Notes under the pieces: generated by a model
Database searches by the model: none
What the model was told of the DNA's origin: nothing
What the model saw: only the letters and a program-made list of their open reading frames with translations
Shown: positions 43,335 through 52,853 of the stretch, in pieces
Layout of the letters: each line of letters starts with the position of its first letter
How positions within the stretch are numbered: position 1 is the first letter of the stretch
Translations under genes and position numbers: made by a program
DNA from: Streptomyces stelliscabiei
GTDB taxonomy: Bacteria; Actinomycetota; Actinomycetes; Streptomycetales; Streptomycetaceae
DNA length: 64,000 nt
Direction of reading: 5' to 3'
Assembly (NCBI RefSeq): GCF_014873495.1
Contig: NZ_JADBGF010000001.1
Span: 9,858,001-9,922,000 of the forward strand

Positions 43335-46300
43335 GTGGGGGAACGAGCGTTGCCTGCGGGCGCGTTGCGCTTCGTCGTGCTGCGAGCGTGGGCGTACCGC
43401 GTGCTTGTCGGTGCCGTGCTGCTGACCGTGCTGCTGACCACAGCCGTGCTGGCCGCGCTCACCGCCTACTCGGGCGCGATGGGTGACGCGGCACTGCGGC
43501 GGTCGCTCGCCGAGCAACGCACCGCCGCCGAGGCCGCGTTGGTGCTCAAGGCCGACGTGCCGGCCGACGAACGGAAGGCGGCCGACGACGCCGTGCGGGC
43601 GGGCGCCCGAACCATGTTCGACGGGCTGCCCGTTCGGGTGCGGACCTTGATGAGGTCCGGCCCCTACGCCCTGCCGCCCGCCCTGCGGCCGGCCTCCGAG
43701 CGGAGCGAGAACCCGGACCTCACCTACTTCGCCGCCCTGGACCGCACGCAAGTGCGGACCGTCGCCGGCCGCCTGCCCCGTGAGGCGGCCAGTGCCGGGA
43801 CCATCGAGGCGGCACTGCCGCAGAGCGCCGCCCGACGGCTCAAGGTGGGCCCCGGCGACCGGCTGACCGTCACCGACCAGCTGCACGGCCCGGCGGTGCG
43901 CGTGCTGATCACCGGCGTGTACCGGCCGGTGGATGTCCGGGCACCCTACTGGCGGTTGGACGACCTGGGCGGCCGGGGTGTGCAGGCGTCGAGCTTCACC
44001 ACGTACGGCCCCCTGCTCACCGCCGCGGGCGTGCCGGCGTCGGGGCGGGTCAGCGTCGGCGCGTCGGGGTGGCTGGCCTCGGCCGACTACTCCTCGCTCA
44101 CCACGGAGCGGATCGACGCGCTGCGCGAGGCCGCCCGCTCGGGGAGCGCGGCGCTGCGCAAGGAGCCCTCGCTCAGCGGTGCGACGGCGGCGGACACCGC
44201 GTTGCCCGAGGTGCTGGACCGGGTCGAACGCTCCCTGCTCGTCACGCGCTCCAGCATGCTGATCGTCGCCGGTCAGCTCGGACTGCTCGCGGCCTGCGCC
44301 CTGTTGCTCGTCGCGCGGTCGCTCAGCTCCGAGCGCACGGCCGAGACCCGGTTGCTGCGGGCGCGCGGTGCCACCCGGGCACGGCTGGCGGGCCTGGCCG
44401 CGTTGGAGGCCGTGCTGATCTCTGTACCGGCGGTGGTGGTGGCACCTTTGTCGTCGGGGCCGTTGACGCGGCTGCTGGTCGGGCAGGGTGCCCTGGGCCG
44501 GGCCGGGATACGTGTCGACGTGCCGGTCGCGGGCCGTGCCGAGGTGTGGGTGGTCACCGCGGGCGTGGCCGCGCTGTGTGCGCTGGCGGTGGCTGTTCCG
44601 GCGTGGCGGGCGTCCGCCACGGGCACCGTCGGGGCGCGGACGGGGGCGCTGGCCGCGCCGCTGCGCGCCGGCGCGGACGTCGGGTTGCTGTCCGTGGCCG
44701 GTGTCGCCCTGTGGCTGCTCGGCAGCCAGGACTCCGGCGCCGTCAGCGCCGACCGCGAGGGGGTCCTCGGCGTCGACCCGCTGCTGGTGGCGGCGCCCGC
44801 TCTGGTGCTGCTCGCGGGAACGGTCCTGGTGCTGCGGCTGCTGCCCGTCCTGGCGCGTGTCGGCGAGCGGCTGGTGACCCGCGGCCACGGGCTGACCGCG
44901 GCCATGGTCGGCTGGCAGTTCAGCCGCCGACCGATGCGGGGGGCGGGGCCGGTGCTGCTCCTGGTCGTCTCCGTGGCGCTGGGCGTGATGGCGATCGGGC
45001 AGAACGCCTCCTGGCACCGCTCCCAGGCCGACCAGGCCGACTTCCGCGCGGGCGCCGATGTACGCGTCAAGTCCGCCGGGGGCGGCGGCCTGGGCCGTAC
45101 GGACGTCTACGCGGACCTCCCGTACGTCGATGCGGTGATCCCCGCGGTGCGGAGCGCCGTGCCGTTGTCCGGCAGCCGCAGTGCGACCGTCCTGGCCCTG
45201 AACACGACGGAGGCGGCCGGGGCGGTGCTGGCGCGAAGCGATCTGACGGACGGTCCGCTGCTCGCCGGGCTCGCGCCGCGCAGTGCGTCGGCAGGTGTCG
45301 AGGTGCCGAAGGGCACGACCCGGCTCAGTCTGACCGCTGCCCTGCACAGCACCGGCCCCGAGGAGGACGCGGACGTCACGCTCACGGTGGGGGACCGTCA
45401 CGGAACCTCCTACGAGATACCGTCCGGCCACCTCGCCGCCGATGGCCGCCCGCACCGGCTGAGCCCGGATCTGAGCGGCGCCCGGGGCCCGTTGACGCTG
45501 ATCGGACTCAAGCTGAGTACGCCGCAGCCGACCGACCGTGCCCACCGGCACCGCCTGGTCCTCGGCTCGCTCACGGCGACCACGGGCGACGGTGACACCC
45601 GGCGGCTGACCTGGCCGACGAAGTGGACGACCGCGATCGAGGCCGACTCGGCCGCCGCCCCACCCGACGACGACGCCCGGCCGACCCGCCCCCGGCTCAC
45701 ATCGACGGCACCCGTCACCCTCACGTACGGCACCGGGTACCAGCAGTCCGGCATCTCGCCGCCCGCCCTGCCGCTGGAGGTCCGGCTCGAGGTCGCCCAG
45801 CCCACGGCGCCCGAGATCGTCGCGGTCGCCACCGAGCGGTACCTCATCGCGTCCGGCGCGCGCGTAGGACAACGCGTGAAGGTGACGTTCGACGGCCGTT
45901 CCGTGCCCGTACGCATCGTCCGCACCGCGAGCGCCCTGCCCACGACGGAAGCCACCACCCAGGACGGCGGGGCCCTGCTGGTCGACCTGCGGGCCGTGAA
46001 CCTGGTGCTGCAGGCCCGCTTCGGAACCAGCGCGAAGCCCACCGAATGGTGGCTGAGCACCGAGGCGCCCCGTGCCACCGCGGCGGCCGTGCGGGCCCTG
46101 CCCGACGTCGATCCGGAGCAGGTGACGGTGCGCGACGAGATAGCGGCGGAGCTGCGCGAGGACCCCTTCGGGGCGGCACCGGAAGCGGCGCTGACCGGGG
46201 CGGCGGCGGTGACGGTGTTCTTCGCCTCGCTCGGCTTCGCGGTGAGCGCGGCGGGGGCCATGCGTACCCGGGACGGCGAGTTCGCCGTGCTGCGCGCCCT

Positions 46301-46598
46301 GGGGACACCGCGTCGCCGGCTGGCCCGTATGGTCGCCGTGGAGCACGGCGTGCTGGTGGCGCTGGCGCTGCTGGTCGGCACGGCCCTCGGCATGGTACTG
46401 ACGCGCGCGCTGGTTCCCCTCGTCGTCCTGACCGGGCAGGCCACCCGGCCGGTCCCACCGGTGCTGGTCGAACTCCCGCCCCTGCCGCTGGCCGTCCTGC
46501 TGGCGGCCCTCGCGGCGGGCCCCGCCCTCGTGACCGTGGCCCTCGCGCTGCGGCGGGCGAAGCCCGTGATGGCTCTCAGGGACGAGGTGACGCAGTGA
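43335..46598 (+). CDS. Large FtsX-like ABC transporter permease (first of pair)
   Basis: This permease (about 1087 residues) has an N-terminal membrane segment (AYRVLVGAVLLTVLLTTAVL), a large external domain, a central cluster of membrane segments (MLIVAGQLGLLAACALLLVA, AEVWVVTAGVAALCALAVAV, LVAAPALVLLAGTVLVLRLL, GPVLLLVVSVALGVMAIG), a second external domain and a C-terminal FtsX module (VTVFFASLGFAVSAAGAM, HGVLVALALLVGTALGMVLT, LAVLLAALAAGPALVTVALA). About ten helices in all. The start is uncertain among TTG 43332, GTG 43335 and TTG 43350. It overlaps the second permease by GTGA at 46595. With the two ATPases downstream it forms a MacB/LolCDE-type system that moves lipophilic molecules or acts mechanically. 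Confidence 0.88.
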   Translation: MGERALPAGALRFVVLRAWAYRVLVGAVLLTVLLTTAVLAALTAYSGAMGDAALRRSLAEQRTAAEAALVLKADVPADERKAADDAVRAGARTMFDGLPVRVRTLMRSGPYALPPALRPASERSENPDLTYFAALDRTQVRTVAGRLPREAASAGTIEAALPQSAARRLKVGPGDRLTVTDQLHGPAVRVLITGVYRPVDVRAPYWRLDDLGGRGVQASSFTTYGPLLTAAGVPASGRVSVGASGWLASADYSSLTTERIDALREAARSGSAALRKEPSLSGATAADTALPEVLDRVERSLLVTRSSMLIVAGQLGLLAACALLLVARSLSSERTAETRLLRARGATRARLAGLAALEAVLISVPAVVVAPLSSGPLTRLLVGQGALGRAGIRVDVPVAGRAEVWVVTAGVAALCALAVAVPAWRASATGTVGARTGALAAPLRAGADVGLLSVAGVALWLLGSQDSGAVSADREGVLGVDPLLVAAPALVLLAGTVLVLRLLPVLARVGERLVTRGHGLTAAMVGWQFSRRPMRGAGPVLLLVVSVALGVMAIGQNASWHRSQADQADFRAGADVRVKSAGGGGLGRTDVYADLPYVDAVIPAVRSAVPLSGSRSATVLALNTTEAAGAVLARSDLTDGPLLAGLAPRSASAGVEVPKGTTRLSLTAALHSTGPEEDADVTLTVGDRHGTSYEIPSGHLAADGRPHRLSPDLSGARGPLTLIGLKLSTPQPTDRAHRHRLVLGSLTATTGDGDTRRLTWPTKWTTAIEADSAAAPPDDDARPTRPRLTSTAPVTLTYGTGYQQSGISPPALPLEVRLEVAQPTAPEIVAVATERYLIASGARVGQRVKVTFDGRSVPVRIVRTASALPTTEATTQDGGALLVDLRAVNLVLQARFGTSAKPTEWWLSTEAPRATAAAVRALPDVDPEQVTVRDEIAAELREDPFGAAPEAALTGAAAVTVFFASLGFAVSAAGAMRTRDGEFAVLRALGTPRRRLARMVAVEHGVLVALALLVGTALGMVLTRALVPLVVLTGQATRPVPPVLVELPPLPLAVLLAALAAGPALVTVALALRRAKPVMALRDEVTQ

Positions 46599-49381
46599 CC
46601 GAGCAGCCGGTACCCCCTCAGGACGGGGGGACGAACGCGGGGAGGCCGCGCGTACGGGCGGGGTTGTGGACCCGCCTGCAGACCTTCGCCGGTACGTCCC
46701 TGGCCCTCGCCCTCCTGGTGGCCGTGACCGCGGCACTGGCCGCCGCCTACCCGCGTGCCGTCGACCGGTACGGGGACGCCGGACTGCTCCGGGCGGTCGA
46801 GCAGGCCGGGCCCGATCAGACGACCGTTCAGGTACAGGTCCCCCTGCCCTGGATGGACACGGTCGGGGAGATCGAGGCAGCCCTGCGCCCGGGTCCGCTG
46901 GCGGCGGCGCGGGCCAAGGTCCTCGACACCGCCGAGGCACCGCTGGTCCCCGACCGCGCGCAGTCGTCGTACGGCGTGCGCACGACCGTCCCCCTGGAGG
47001 TGCCCGACCCCTGGCTTCCCCAGCCGGGCGGCCGCCCCGCCCAACTGGTGCTCGCCGCCCAGCAGGAGCTGGGCTCGCACGCCAGAGTCGGCGCGGGCCG
47101 GCTGCCCCGCACCACGGGCGCGCCGGCGACCGCGCAGGTCGAGGCCGCCGTCACCGTGGAAACCGCCCGCACGCTCAAGATCCGCGTGGGCTCGGTCATC
47201 CACATACCGGGCTCGGGACGCGCCCCGCTCGCGGTCCGGATCACCGGGATCGTCGTCCCGCGCGCGCCCGAGGGCGCCTACTGGTCGGCCCTGCCGGTGC
47301 TGCGCACCCCCGCCCTGAGCCACCAGTCCGGACGCCTCCCGGGGGAGGTCCACTGGTTCGGCGGCCTGCTTCTCGCCCCCGATGCCGGCCCGGCCCTCCT
47401 GGGCACCACCGGCCGCCCGGAGCGGTACTGGAACGTGGCCCCCGACATCGCCACCCTGCGCGGCCACGATCTCGACCGTCTGACGTCCGCCGTGGCGGCC
47501 CTGGAGTCGGGCCCCGGAGTGCAGCGACTGCGGGCGGACCTCGACCAGAGCCTGGAGGCCCAGACGAACCTCGACGAGGTTCTCGCGGACCACGCCCGGC
47601 TGCGGTCGGGGATCGACCCGCTGCTTCTGCTCGCCGCCGTCGGGACCGGCAGCCTCGCCGTGATCGTCCTGGCCATGGCCGGCGGAGTGGCAGCCGATCG
47701 CCGCCGCGCCGAGCTGGCCCTGCTGCAGGCCCGTGGCGCCTCACCGACCGGCCTGGCCGCGCGGCTGCTGGCGGAGACGTCCGTGGTGGCCGTGCCGGCC
47801 GGCGCCCTCGGGCTGAGTGCCGCACTGCTCGCCCTGCCCGGTGCCCGTACCGCGCCCCCCGTCGTCGCCGCCCTCGCCGTCACCCTCCTCGCCTGCGTCG
47901 CGCTGCCCCTGCGCGCCGTGGTGGCGCACCGCACGGTACGGCTGCACGACGGCCGGGAGGACCTCACCGCCGCCCGGCCGTCGCGGCGCCGCACGGTGGC
48001 GGAACTGACCGTGCTGGTGATCGCGTCGGGGGCGGTCGTCGCACTGCGCCGACAGGGATCCGGCAGCACCGCTCTGGTGGCGGCCGCCCCGCTGCTGACG
48101 GGCGTGGTCGCGGCGCTGCTGCTGGCACGCCTGCACCCCCTGCCGCTGCGCGCACTGAGCAGGGCGAGCACGCGCATGCGCGGCCTGCTGGTCCCGCTGT
48201 CGCTGGCGCAGGTGGCCCGCGCTCCCGGCTTCGCCGTACTGCCCCTGCTCGCCCTGCTCAGCGCCCTGACCACGGCCGCGTTCGGCGGCTCGGTCCTGGC
48301 AGGGGTCACGGAGGCCCGCGACCGGGCCGCGCTCCTCGACGTCGGCGCCGACGGCCGCGTCGAGACCATCACCGGTGAGCTGCCGCGAACCCTGTCCGAC
48401 CGCGTACGCCGGCTGCCCGGCGTACAGGACATGACCGAAGCGAGCGTCATCTACGACGCCAAGCCGGAACGAGGCATCCAGCCGCTCCCGCTGGCCGGTG
48501 TGGACCCCGGCGCGTACGCGCACCTGTCGCACCGCATGGGCCTGGGCCCGTTCGACGCGTCGAGCCTCGCGTGGAAGGACGCCGGCACGAAGGAGAAGGA
48601 CGCCGGTACGCGGGGGAGCACCGACCGGCCCCTGCCCGCGCTGGCCTCACCTCGCGTGGCCGACGAGTACGGTACCGGCCCGCACTCCCTCTCACTCCCG
48701 GACGGCACCTCCGTCACCGTCCGGATCGTGCTGGTCCGCGAACACACCCCCGCCGTCTTCGGCGACGACTTCCTGATCGTGGACCGCGCCGCCCTTCCCC
48801 GTACCGCCGCGCCCACGACGACCCTGTTGCTGACCGGCGACACCCTGAACGGCCGGGCGCTGCGCTCGGCGACGAAGGGCACCGCGGCCACCGTCCGGCT
48901 GCGCACCGAGGAACGCGATCGACACGTCGACTCACCGCTGCAGTCCGGCGCGGAGCGCCTGTACGGTGTCGCGGTCGCCGCGGGCGCCGGTTACGCGGTC
49001 CTCGCCCTCGTGCTGACCGTGCTGCGCACCGCGCCCGAACGCGGAGCCCTGCTCGCCCGGTTGCGCACGATGGGCATGACCCGCTCCCAGGGCCGTCGGC
49101 TGCTGATTCTCACGGCCCTCCCCCAGGCGTTCCTGGCCGCGGCCGGAGGCATGCTGACCGGCTGGGCCGCCATCCACCTGCTCTCGCCCGGGGTCGACCT
49201 CACGACCATCGCCCTGGCCTCCCCGTCCGCTCTGGAGGGCGCCGCGCTGCGCACCGATCCGCTCTCGCTGACCCTTCCGGCGCTCACCGTGCTGTTCCTG
49301 GCGATCGGGGTGCCCGCCGGTCAGGCGTGGTGGGCCGGCCGGCGCGGCTCGGTGCGCGAACTGAGGCTCGGTGACGACTAG
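46595..49381 (+). CDS. Large FtsX-like ABC transporter permease (second of pair)
   Basis: This 928-residue permease starts with GTG overlapping the previous stop and has the same plan: an N-terminal helix (FAGTSLALALLVAVTAALAA), an external domain with strands such as ARTLKIRVGSVIHIPGSG, a central group (LLLLAAVGTGSLAVIVLAMA, VVAALAVTLLACVALPLRAV, ALVAAAPLLTGVVAALLLAR, APGFAVLPLLALLSALTTAA), another external domain and a C-terminal FtsX-like end (GVAVAAGAGYAVLALVLTVL, ILTALPQAFLAAAGGMLTGW, LTLPALTVLFLAIGVPAGQA). The two permeases probably form a heterodimer. The ATPase gene follows after 74 nt. Confidence 0.88.
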   Translation: MTEQPVPPQDGGTNAGRPRVRAGLWTRLQTFAGTSLALALLVAVTAALAAAYPRAVDRYGDAGLLRAVEQAGPDQTTVQVQVPLPWMDTVGEIEAALRPGPLAAARAKVLDTAEAPLVPDRAQSSYGVRTTVPLEVPDPWLPQPGGRPAQLVLAAQQELGSHARVGAGRLPRTTGAPATAQVEAAVTVETARTLKIRVGSVIHIPGSGRAPLAVRITGIVVPRAPEGAYWSALPVLRTPALSHQSGRLPGEVHWFGGLLLAPDAGPALLGTTGRPERYWNVAPDIATLRGHDLDRLTSAVAALESGPGVQRLRADLDQSLEAQTNLDEVLADHARLRSGIDPLLLLAAVGTGSLAVIVLAMAGGVAADRRRAELALLQARGASPTGLAARLLAETSVVAVPAGALGLSAALLALPGARTAPPVVAALAVTLLACVALPLRAVVAHRTVRLHDGREDLTAARPSRRRTVAELTVLVIASGAVVALRRQGSGSTALVAAAPLLTGVVAALLLARLHPLPLRALSRASTRMRGLLVPLSLAQVARAPGFAVLPLLALLSALTTAAFGGSVLAGVTEARDRAALLDVGADGRVETITGELPRTLSDRVRRLPGVQDMTEASVIYDAKPERGIQPLPLAGVDPGAYAHLSHRMGLGPFDASSLAWKDAGTKEKDAGTRGSTDRPLPALASPRVADEYGTGPHSLSLPDGTSVTVRIVLVREHTPAVFGDDFLIVDRAALPRTAAPTTTLLLTGDTLNGRALRSATKGTAATVRLRTEERDRHVDSPLQSGAERLYGVAVAAGAGYAVLALVLTVLRTAPERGALLARLRTMGMTRSQGRRLLILTALPQAFLAAAGGMLTGWAAIHLLSPGVDLTTIALASPSALEGAALRTDPLSLTLPALTVLFLAIGVPAGQAWWAGRRGSVRELRLGDD

Positions 49382-49455
49382 ACCGTGACCACGACCTCGC
49401 GACCAAGCCCCTTCCGGCACCGGCCCGTGTCCCTCCGACCGCCCAGGAGCAGCCG

Positions 49456-50421
49456 ATGACCAGCAGCCCGACCTTCCACGAACTCGCCGACCGTGCCCTC
49501 GCCGAGCGCGACGCCGCCGCCTACGGGCACGACGCCCTGATCACCTGCGACCGGCTGGTGCGCATCTTCTCGGCCGACGGCGTGGAGGTCCAGGCACTTC
49601 AGGGCCTCGATCTCCTCGTGCGCAAGGGCGAACTCATGGCCCTGGTCGGCGCCTCCGGCAGCGGCAAGTCCACGCTCATGAACATCCTGGCCGGACTGGA
49701 CAGACCCACCGCCGGCGCCGCCCGCGTCGCCGACCACGACCTGGTCACCATGTCCGCCAAGGAACGCCTCGCCTACCGCCGCAGGACCGTCGGCTTCGTC
49801 CGGCAGCAGACCTCACACAACCTCCTGCCCTACCTCACCGCCGCACAGAACGTCGCCCTGCCCCTGCAGTTGGCTCGCGCCGGAGGCCGGCACCGCGACC
49901 GGGCCGACCGCGCCATGGAACTCCTGAACATCCTCGACGTCGCCGCCTGCCGTGACCGCCGGCCGCACCAGATGTCCGGCGGCCAGCAGCAGCGCGTCGC
50001 CCTCGCGGTCGCCCTCGCCAACGACCCCGCGGTCCTGCTCGCCGACGAACCCACCGGCGAACTCGACTCGCACACCGCCGAACAGGTCTTCGCCGCGTTC
50101 CGCACCGCCAACGAGGAGCTGGGGACCACCATCGTGATCGTCACCCACGACCAGTCCGTCGCCGAGGAGGTCCGCCGTACGGTCGCCATCCGGGACGGCC
50201 GTACGGCGACCGAGGTCCTGCGCCACAGCGAGGTCGACTCCACGACCGGCCAGGAGAACCTGGTCGCCCGCGAATACGCCATGCTCGACCGGGCCGGCCG
50301 CCTCCAGTTGCCCGCCGAGTACACCCGGGCCCTCGGGATGCGCGACCGCGTCGCCCTGGAACTGGAACCGGACCACATCGCCGTCCGCCCGGACGACGCA
50401 ACCGGCCCTAGAACTCCGTGA
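49456..50421 (+). CDS. ABC transporter ATPase with C-terminal AbrB/SpoVT-like domain
   Basis: The 321-residue protein has a MacB/LolD-type ATPase at about 28-250: ALQGLDLLVRKGELMALVGA, Walker A GASGSGKSTLMNILAG, signature QMSGGQQQRVALAVAL, Walker B VLLADEPTGELD and switch VIVTHDQSV. The tail (about 268-315) reads EYAMLDRAGRLQLPAEYTRA, then LGMRDRVALELEPDHIAVRP, which matches the swapped-hairpin AbrB/MazE/SpoVT pattern (D-x-x-G-R-x-x-L-P-x-E-x-x-x-x-L-G). Its role is unknown; it might be a dimerisation or DNA-binding tail. The first 27 residues form a short N-terminal extension. Its stop overlaps the convergent second ATPase gene by 14 nt. Confidence 0.88.
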   Translation: MTSSPTFHELADRALAERDAAAYGHDALITCDRLVRIFSADGVEVQALQGLDLLVRKGELMALVGASGSGKSTLMNILAGLDRPTAGAARVADHDLVTMSAKERLAYRRRTVGFVRQQTSHNLLPYLTAAQNVALPLQLARAGGRHRDRADRAMELLNILDVAACRDRRPHQMSGGQQQRVALAVALANDPAVLLADEPTGELDSHTAEQVFAAFRTANEELGTTIVIVTHDQSVAEEVRRTVAIRDGRTATEVLRHSEVDSTTGQENLVAREYAMLDRAGRLQLPAEYTRALGMRDRVALELEPDHIAVRPDDATGPRTP

Positions 50422-51100
50422 TCTCGCCGTCCCTCAGCTCCAGCACACGATCGGCGAGGTCGAGAAGTGTCGTGTCATGGGTGGCCACCAGCGCCGTGAT
50501 CCGTTCGCTGCGGACGACCGCGCGCAGCAGTTCCATCACGGAGTGCCCGGTCTCCGCGTCCAACTGACCGGTCGGCTCGTCGGCGATCAGGATCGAGGGA
50601 CTGTTGGCCAGGGCGCGGGCGACGGCGACGCGTTGGCGCTGGCCGCCCGACAACTCACCGGGGCGCTGCTCGGCATGGTCCGCGAGTCCCACCAGGGACA
50701 GCAGCAGTTCGACGCGCTCCCGCCGCTCGCGGGGGTCCGCCTTCCTCAACCGCAGCGGCACACCCACGTTCTCGGCAGCGGTGAGGATGGGGATGAGCCC
50801 GAACGACTGGAAGACGAAGCCGATGCGCTCCCGGCGCAGCGCGAGGAGGGCGTCCTCACCCTGGTCCCCCAGGTGCAGCCCGTCGACGGTGACGCGTCCG
50901 CTGTCCGGCTCGTCCAGACCACCGACGACGTTGAGCAGGGTGGTCTTGCCCGAGCCCGAGCGCCCCTTCAGAGCGACGAGTTCCCCCCGGGGAACCTCGA
51001 AGGAGACGCCACGCAGCGCGTGAACGGCGCCGGCGCCCCGCCCGTACGACTTGTGCACGTCCTCCACCTGCAGCATGGCCGCGGTCACCGCCTGGCCCAT
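50408..51100 (-). CDS. ABC transporter ATPase (MacB/LolD type), convergent
   Basis: The 230-residue ATPase has Walker A in LKGRSGSGKTTLLNVVGG, signature GELSGGQRQRVAVARAL, Walker B ILIADEPTGQLD and switch ALVATHDTTLLDL. GGGGGG precedes the ATG at 51100. It ends overlapping the last 14 nt of the convergent ATPase gene, so simultaneous full transcription of both would collide. It probably serves the same permease pair; whether the two ATPases form a heterodimer or alternate is not decided by sequence. Confidence 0.9.
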   Translation of the reverse strand: MGQAVTAAMLQVEDVHKSYGRGAGAVHALRGVSFEVPRGELVALKGRSGSGKTTLLNVVGGLDEPDSGRVTVDGLHLGDQGEDALLALRRERIGFVFQSFGLIPILTAAENVGVPLRLRKADPRERRERVELLLSLVGLADHAEQRPGELSGGQRQRVAVARALANSPSILIADEPTGQLDAETGHSVMELLRAVVRSERITALVATHDTTLLDLADRVLELRDGEITEF

Positions 51101-51375
51101 CGTGCCCCCCGTATGCTCCGCCGATTTCGCAGCGCACCACTATCGCACCCGGCAGAACGAGCGGCAAAGGGTGACGCCGACCCCGGCGGCCGGGGCGACG
51201 GCCGCGTTCACCGCGCGCCTGCGCCGAGTGCCTCCCGATAGACCCGTTCGTCGTCGTCCTCGAACACGGTGAACACCACGCTCACCCAGATGAATAGCGC
51301 CTTCTGATAGTCAATGAGCGACACTCTTTGTATCCGGGGCGGCCGGACGCACCCTGTCGCCGGCCCTGGTAGGAG
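51101..51375. other. Spacer between the ABC system and the reductase gene
   Basis: No gene is seen in these 275 nt. It holds the promoter and ribosome site of the minus-strand ATPase gene. The part near 51290-51330 is AT-rich for this genome. Confidence 0.35.
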
Positions 51376-52242
51376 TCAGCCCCGTGCGGCGCGGACGACG
51401 TCGGCGAGGGGAGTGGCGGGGTGGCCGGTGAGGCGGGGAACGGCGTCGCTGACTCCGTCGAGTTCGCCGGACGCCATGGCCGTGTAGGTGGACACCCAGG
51501 CGTCCAGCTGCCACGGCGGAGCGCCGTAGGAGGCGCGTGAGGCGTAGGCCTCCTCGACCGTCTCCTGCTGGTAGGTGACGGTGCGTCCGAGCAGCTCGGA
51601 CAGGATGACGGCCGCCTCGTCCAGTGCGAGGGACTCGGGTCCGGTCAGGTCGTAGGCCGTGCCCGCGTGGTCGTCGGGCCGGAGCAGCACCGTCGCGGCG
51701 GCGTCGGCGATGTCGTCCTGACCGACGAACGCGGCGCGCCCGTGCCCGGCCGGGCCACGGATGACGCCGTCCTCGCCTACGAGGTCCGGGACGAACTCCG
51801 CGTAGAGGTTGTCCCGGAGGAAGGTGTACGCCAGGCCGCTCCCGCGGATGTGCTGCTCGGTGTGGAAGTGGTCGCGTGCCAGGGTGAACGTGGCGTCCGC
51901 CGCCGCGCCGTAGAAGGAGAGGTACACCAGGTGCCGGACACCTGCCTCCTCCACGGCGTCCACGAACGCCTTGTGCTGGGCGAGCCGGTCGGCGCTCTCG
52001 GAGGCGGAGACCATGAAGACGGTGTCGATGCCGGTGAGGGCCTTGCGTACGGCGTCCCGGTCGCCGTAGTCGGCCCGTGCGGCCACCGCGCCGGGAAGGC
52101 GTGGAGTGCGTTCCGGGCTGCGGGCCAGGAGTCTCTGCGGGACACCCCGCTCGGCCAGCCGCCGGGCGACACGCCCGCCGAGGCGGCCGGTGGAGCCGGT
52201 GACGGCGATGGTGGGGACGGAGGTCCCGGATGCCAGGGACAT
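51376..52242 (-). CDS. NmrA/NAD(P)H-binding SDR-like reductase (quinone-reductase type)
   Basis: The 288-residue protein begins SVPTIAVTGSTGRLGGRVAR with a GSTGRLG nucleotide loop. RADYGDRDAVRKALTGIDTV, FMVSASESADRLAQHKAFVD, VRHLVYLSFYGAAADATFTL and FLRDNLYAEFVPDLVGEDGV follow the QOR2/NmrA-type pattern, and EAVILSELLGRTVTYQQETV sits in the usual C-terminal substrate region. It could reduce quinones or sense the NADP(H) state. No partner gene is adjacent; the neighbouring upstream region contains two relics. Confidence 0.88.
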   Translation of the reverse strand: MSLASGTSVPTIAVTGSTGRLGGRVARRLAERGVPQRLLARSPERTPRLPGAVAARADYGDRDAVRKALTGIDTVFMVSASESADRLAQHKAFVDAVEEAGVRHLVYLSFYGAAADATFTLARDHFHTEQHIRGSGLAYTFLRDNLYAEFVPDLVGEDGVIRGPAGHGRAAFVGQDDIADAAATVLLRPDDHAGTAYDLTGPESLALDEAAVILSELLGRTVTYQQETVEEAYASRASYGAPPWQLDAWVSTYTAMASGELDGVSDAVPRLTGHPATPLADVVRAARG

Positions 52243-52326
52243 GGCATTGCCTCACTTTCTGTGGTGACGTCCTGTGGGGACGCGGGTGCGCTGCCTGGGG
52301 TGACGAGGGTGCGCCGGCGCCGTGCG

Positions 52327-52616
52327 TCAGGGATGGAGTCCGTCGAGCAGCTGGTCCGCTCCGAGGGGAACGGACAGCGCTCGCGAACCGAGGTCCGACG
52401 GAACATCGGGATGGGCGGGGTTGATCCGGACGAGCCGGGCCCGTGAGGTCTGGCGCACCAGCTTCTCCATGGGCCGACGGATGACGCCGGGGGTATGGAA
52501 TCCGGCCCCGATCTCCACCACGCGCAAGGCGCTGTCCGCGGGCGCGTCGTCGAGCCACTTCCCCAGGCGTCAGCCCGCGGGCAGGTAGGCGTCGTCGACG
52601 AACTCCGGGCCCACAC
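52327..52616 (-). pseudogene. C-terminal relic of a sirtuin-like (SIR2) protein
   Basis: The minus-strand frame LRVVEIGAGFHTPGVIRRPM followed by EKLVRQTSRARLVRINPAHP and GSRALSVPLGADQLLDGLHP matches the C-terminal end of NAD-dependent SIR2-family proteins from memory. The upstream in-frame sequence contains a stop near 52570, and the catalytic part is absent. The relic abuts an AraC fragment on the other strand at about 52617. Confidence 0.5.
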
Positions 52617-52618
52617 CG

Positions 52619-52804
52619 CCGGGTGGTGCTGGAGGCGAAACGTCTGCTGGCGCACGGCGACGAGACCGCGGCACAGATCTCGGACCACCTCGGCTTCGTC
52701 ACGACCTCCCAGTTCAACAAGTACTTCATGCAGCGAACGGGCCGGTCCCCGATCGACTTTCGTCGAGAGATCCGGGGACAGGCGACGAGTGAGTGGCCCA
52801 CCTG
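52619..52804 (+). pseudogene. C-terminal relic of an AraC-family regulator
   Basis: The frame RVVLEAKRLLAHGDETAAQI followed by SDHLGFVTTSQFNKYFMQRT and GRSPIDFRREIRGQ is the second helix-turn-helix and end of an AraC-type DNA-binding domain. No start or N-terminal domain is present; the frame begins at the junction with the sirtuin relic. It cannot encode a functional regulator. Confidence 0.75.
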
Positions 52805-52853
52805 AGCGTCCGAGCGTCGGCACCCACATCCGGCTTCCGTTCCGCTGTGGCTG

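Noticed and set aside
43257..46940. 1227-codon open frame on the minus strand
   Set aside because: It lies antisense to the large FtsX permease, is Arg/Gly/Gln-rich and has no motif; it is open only because of GC-biased third positions.
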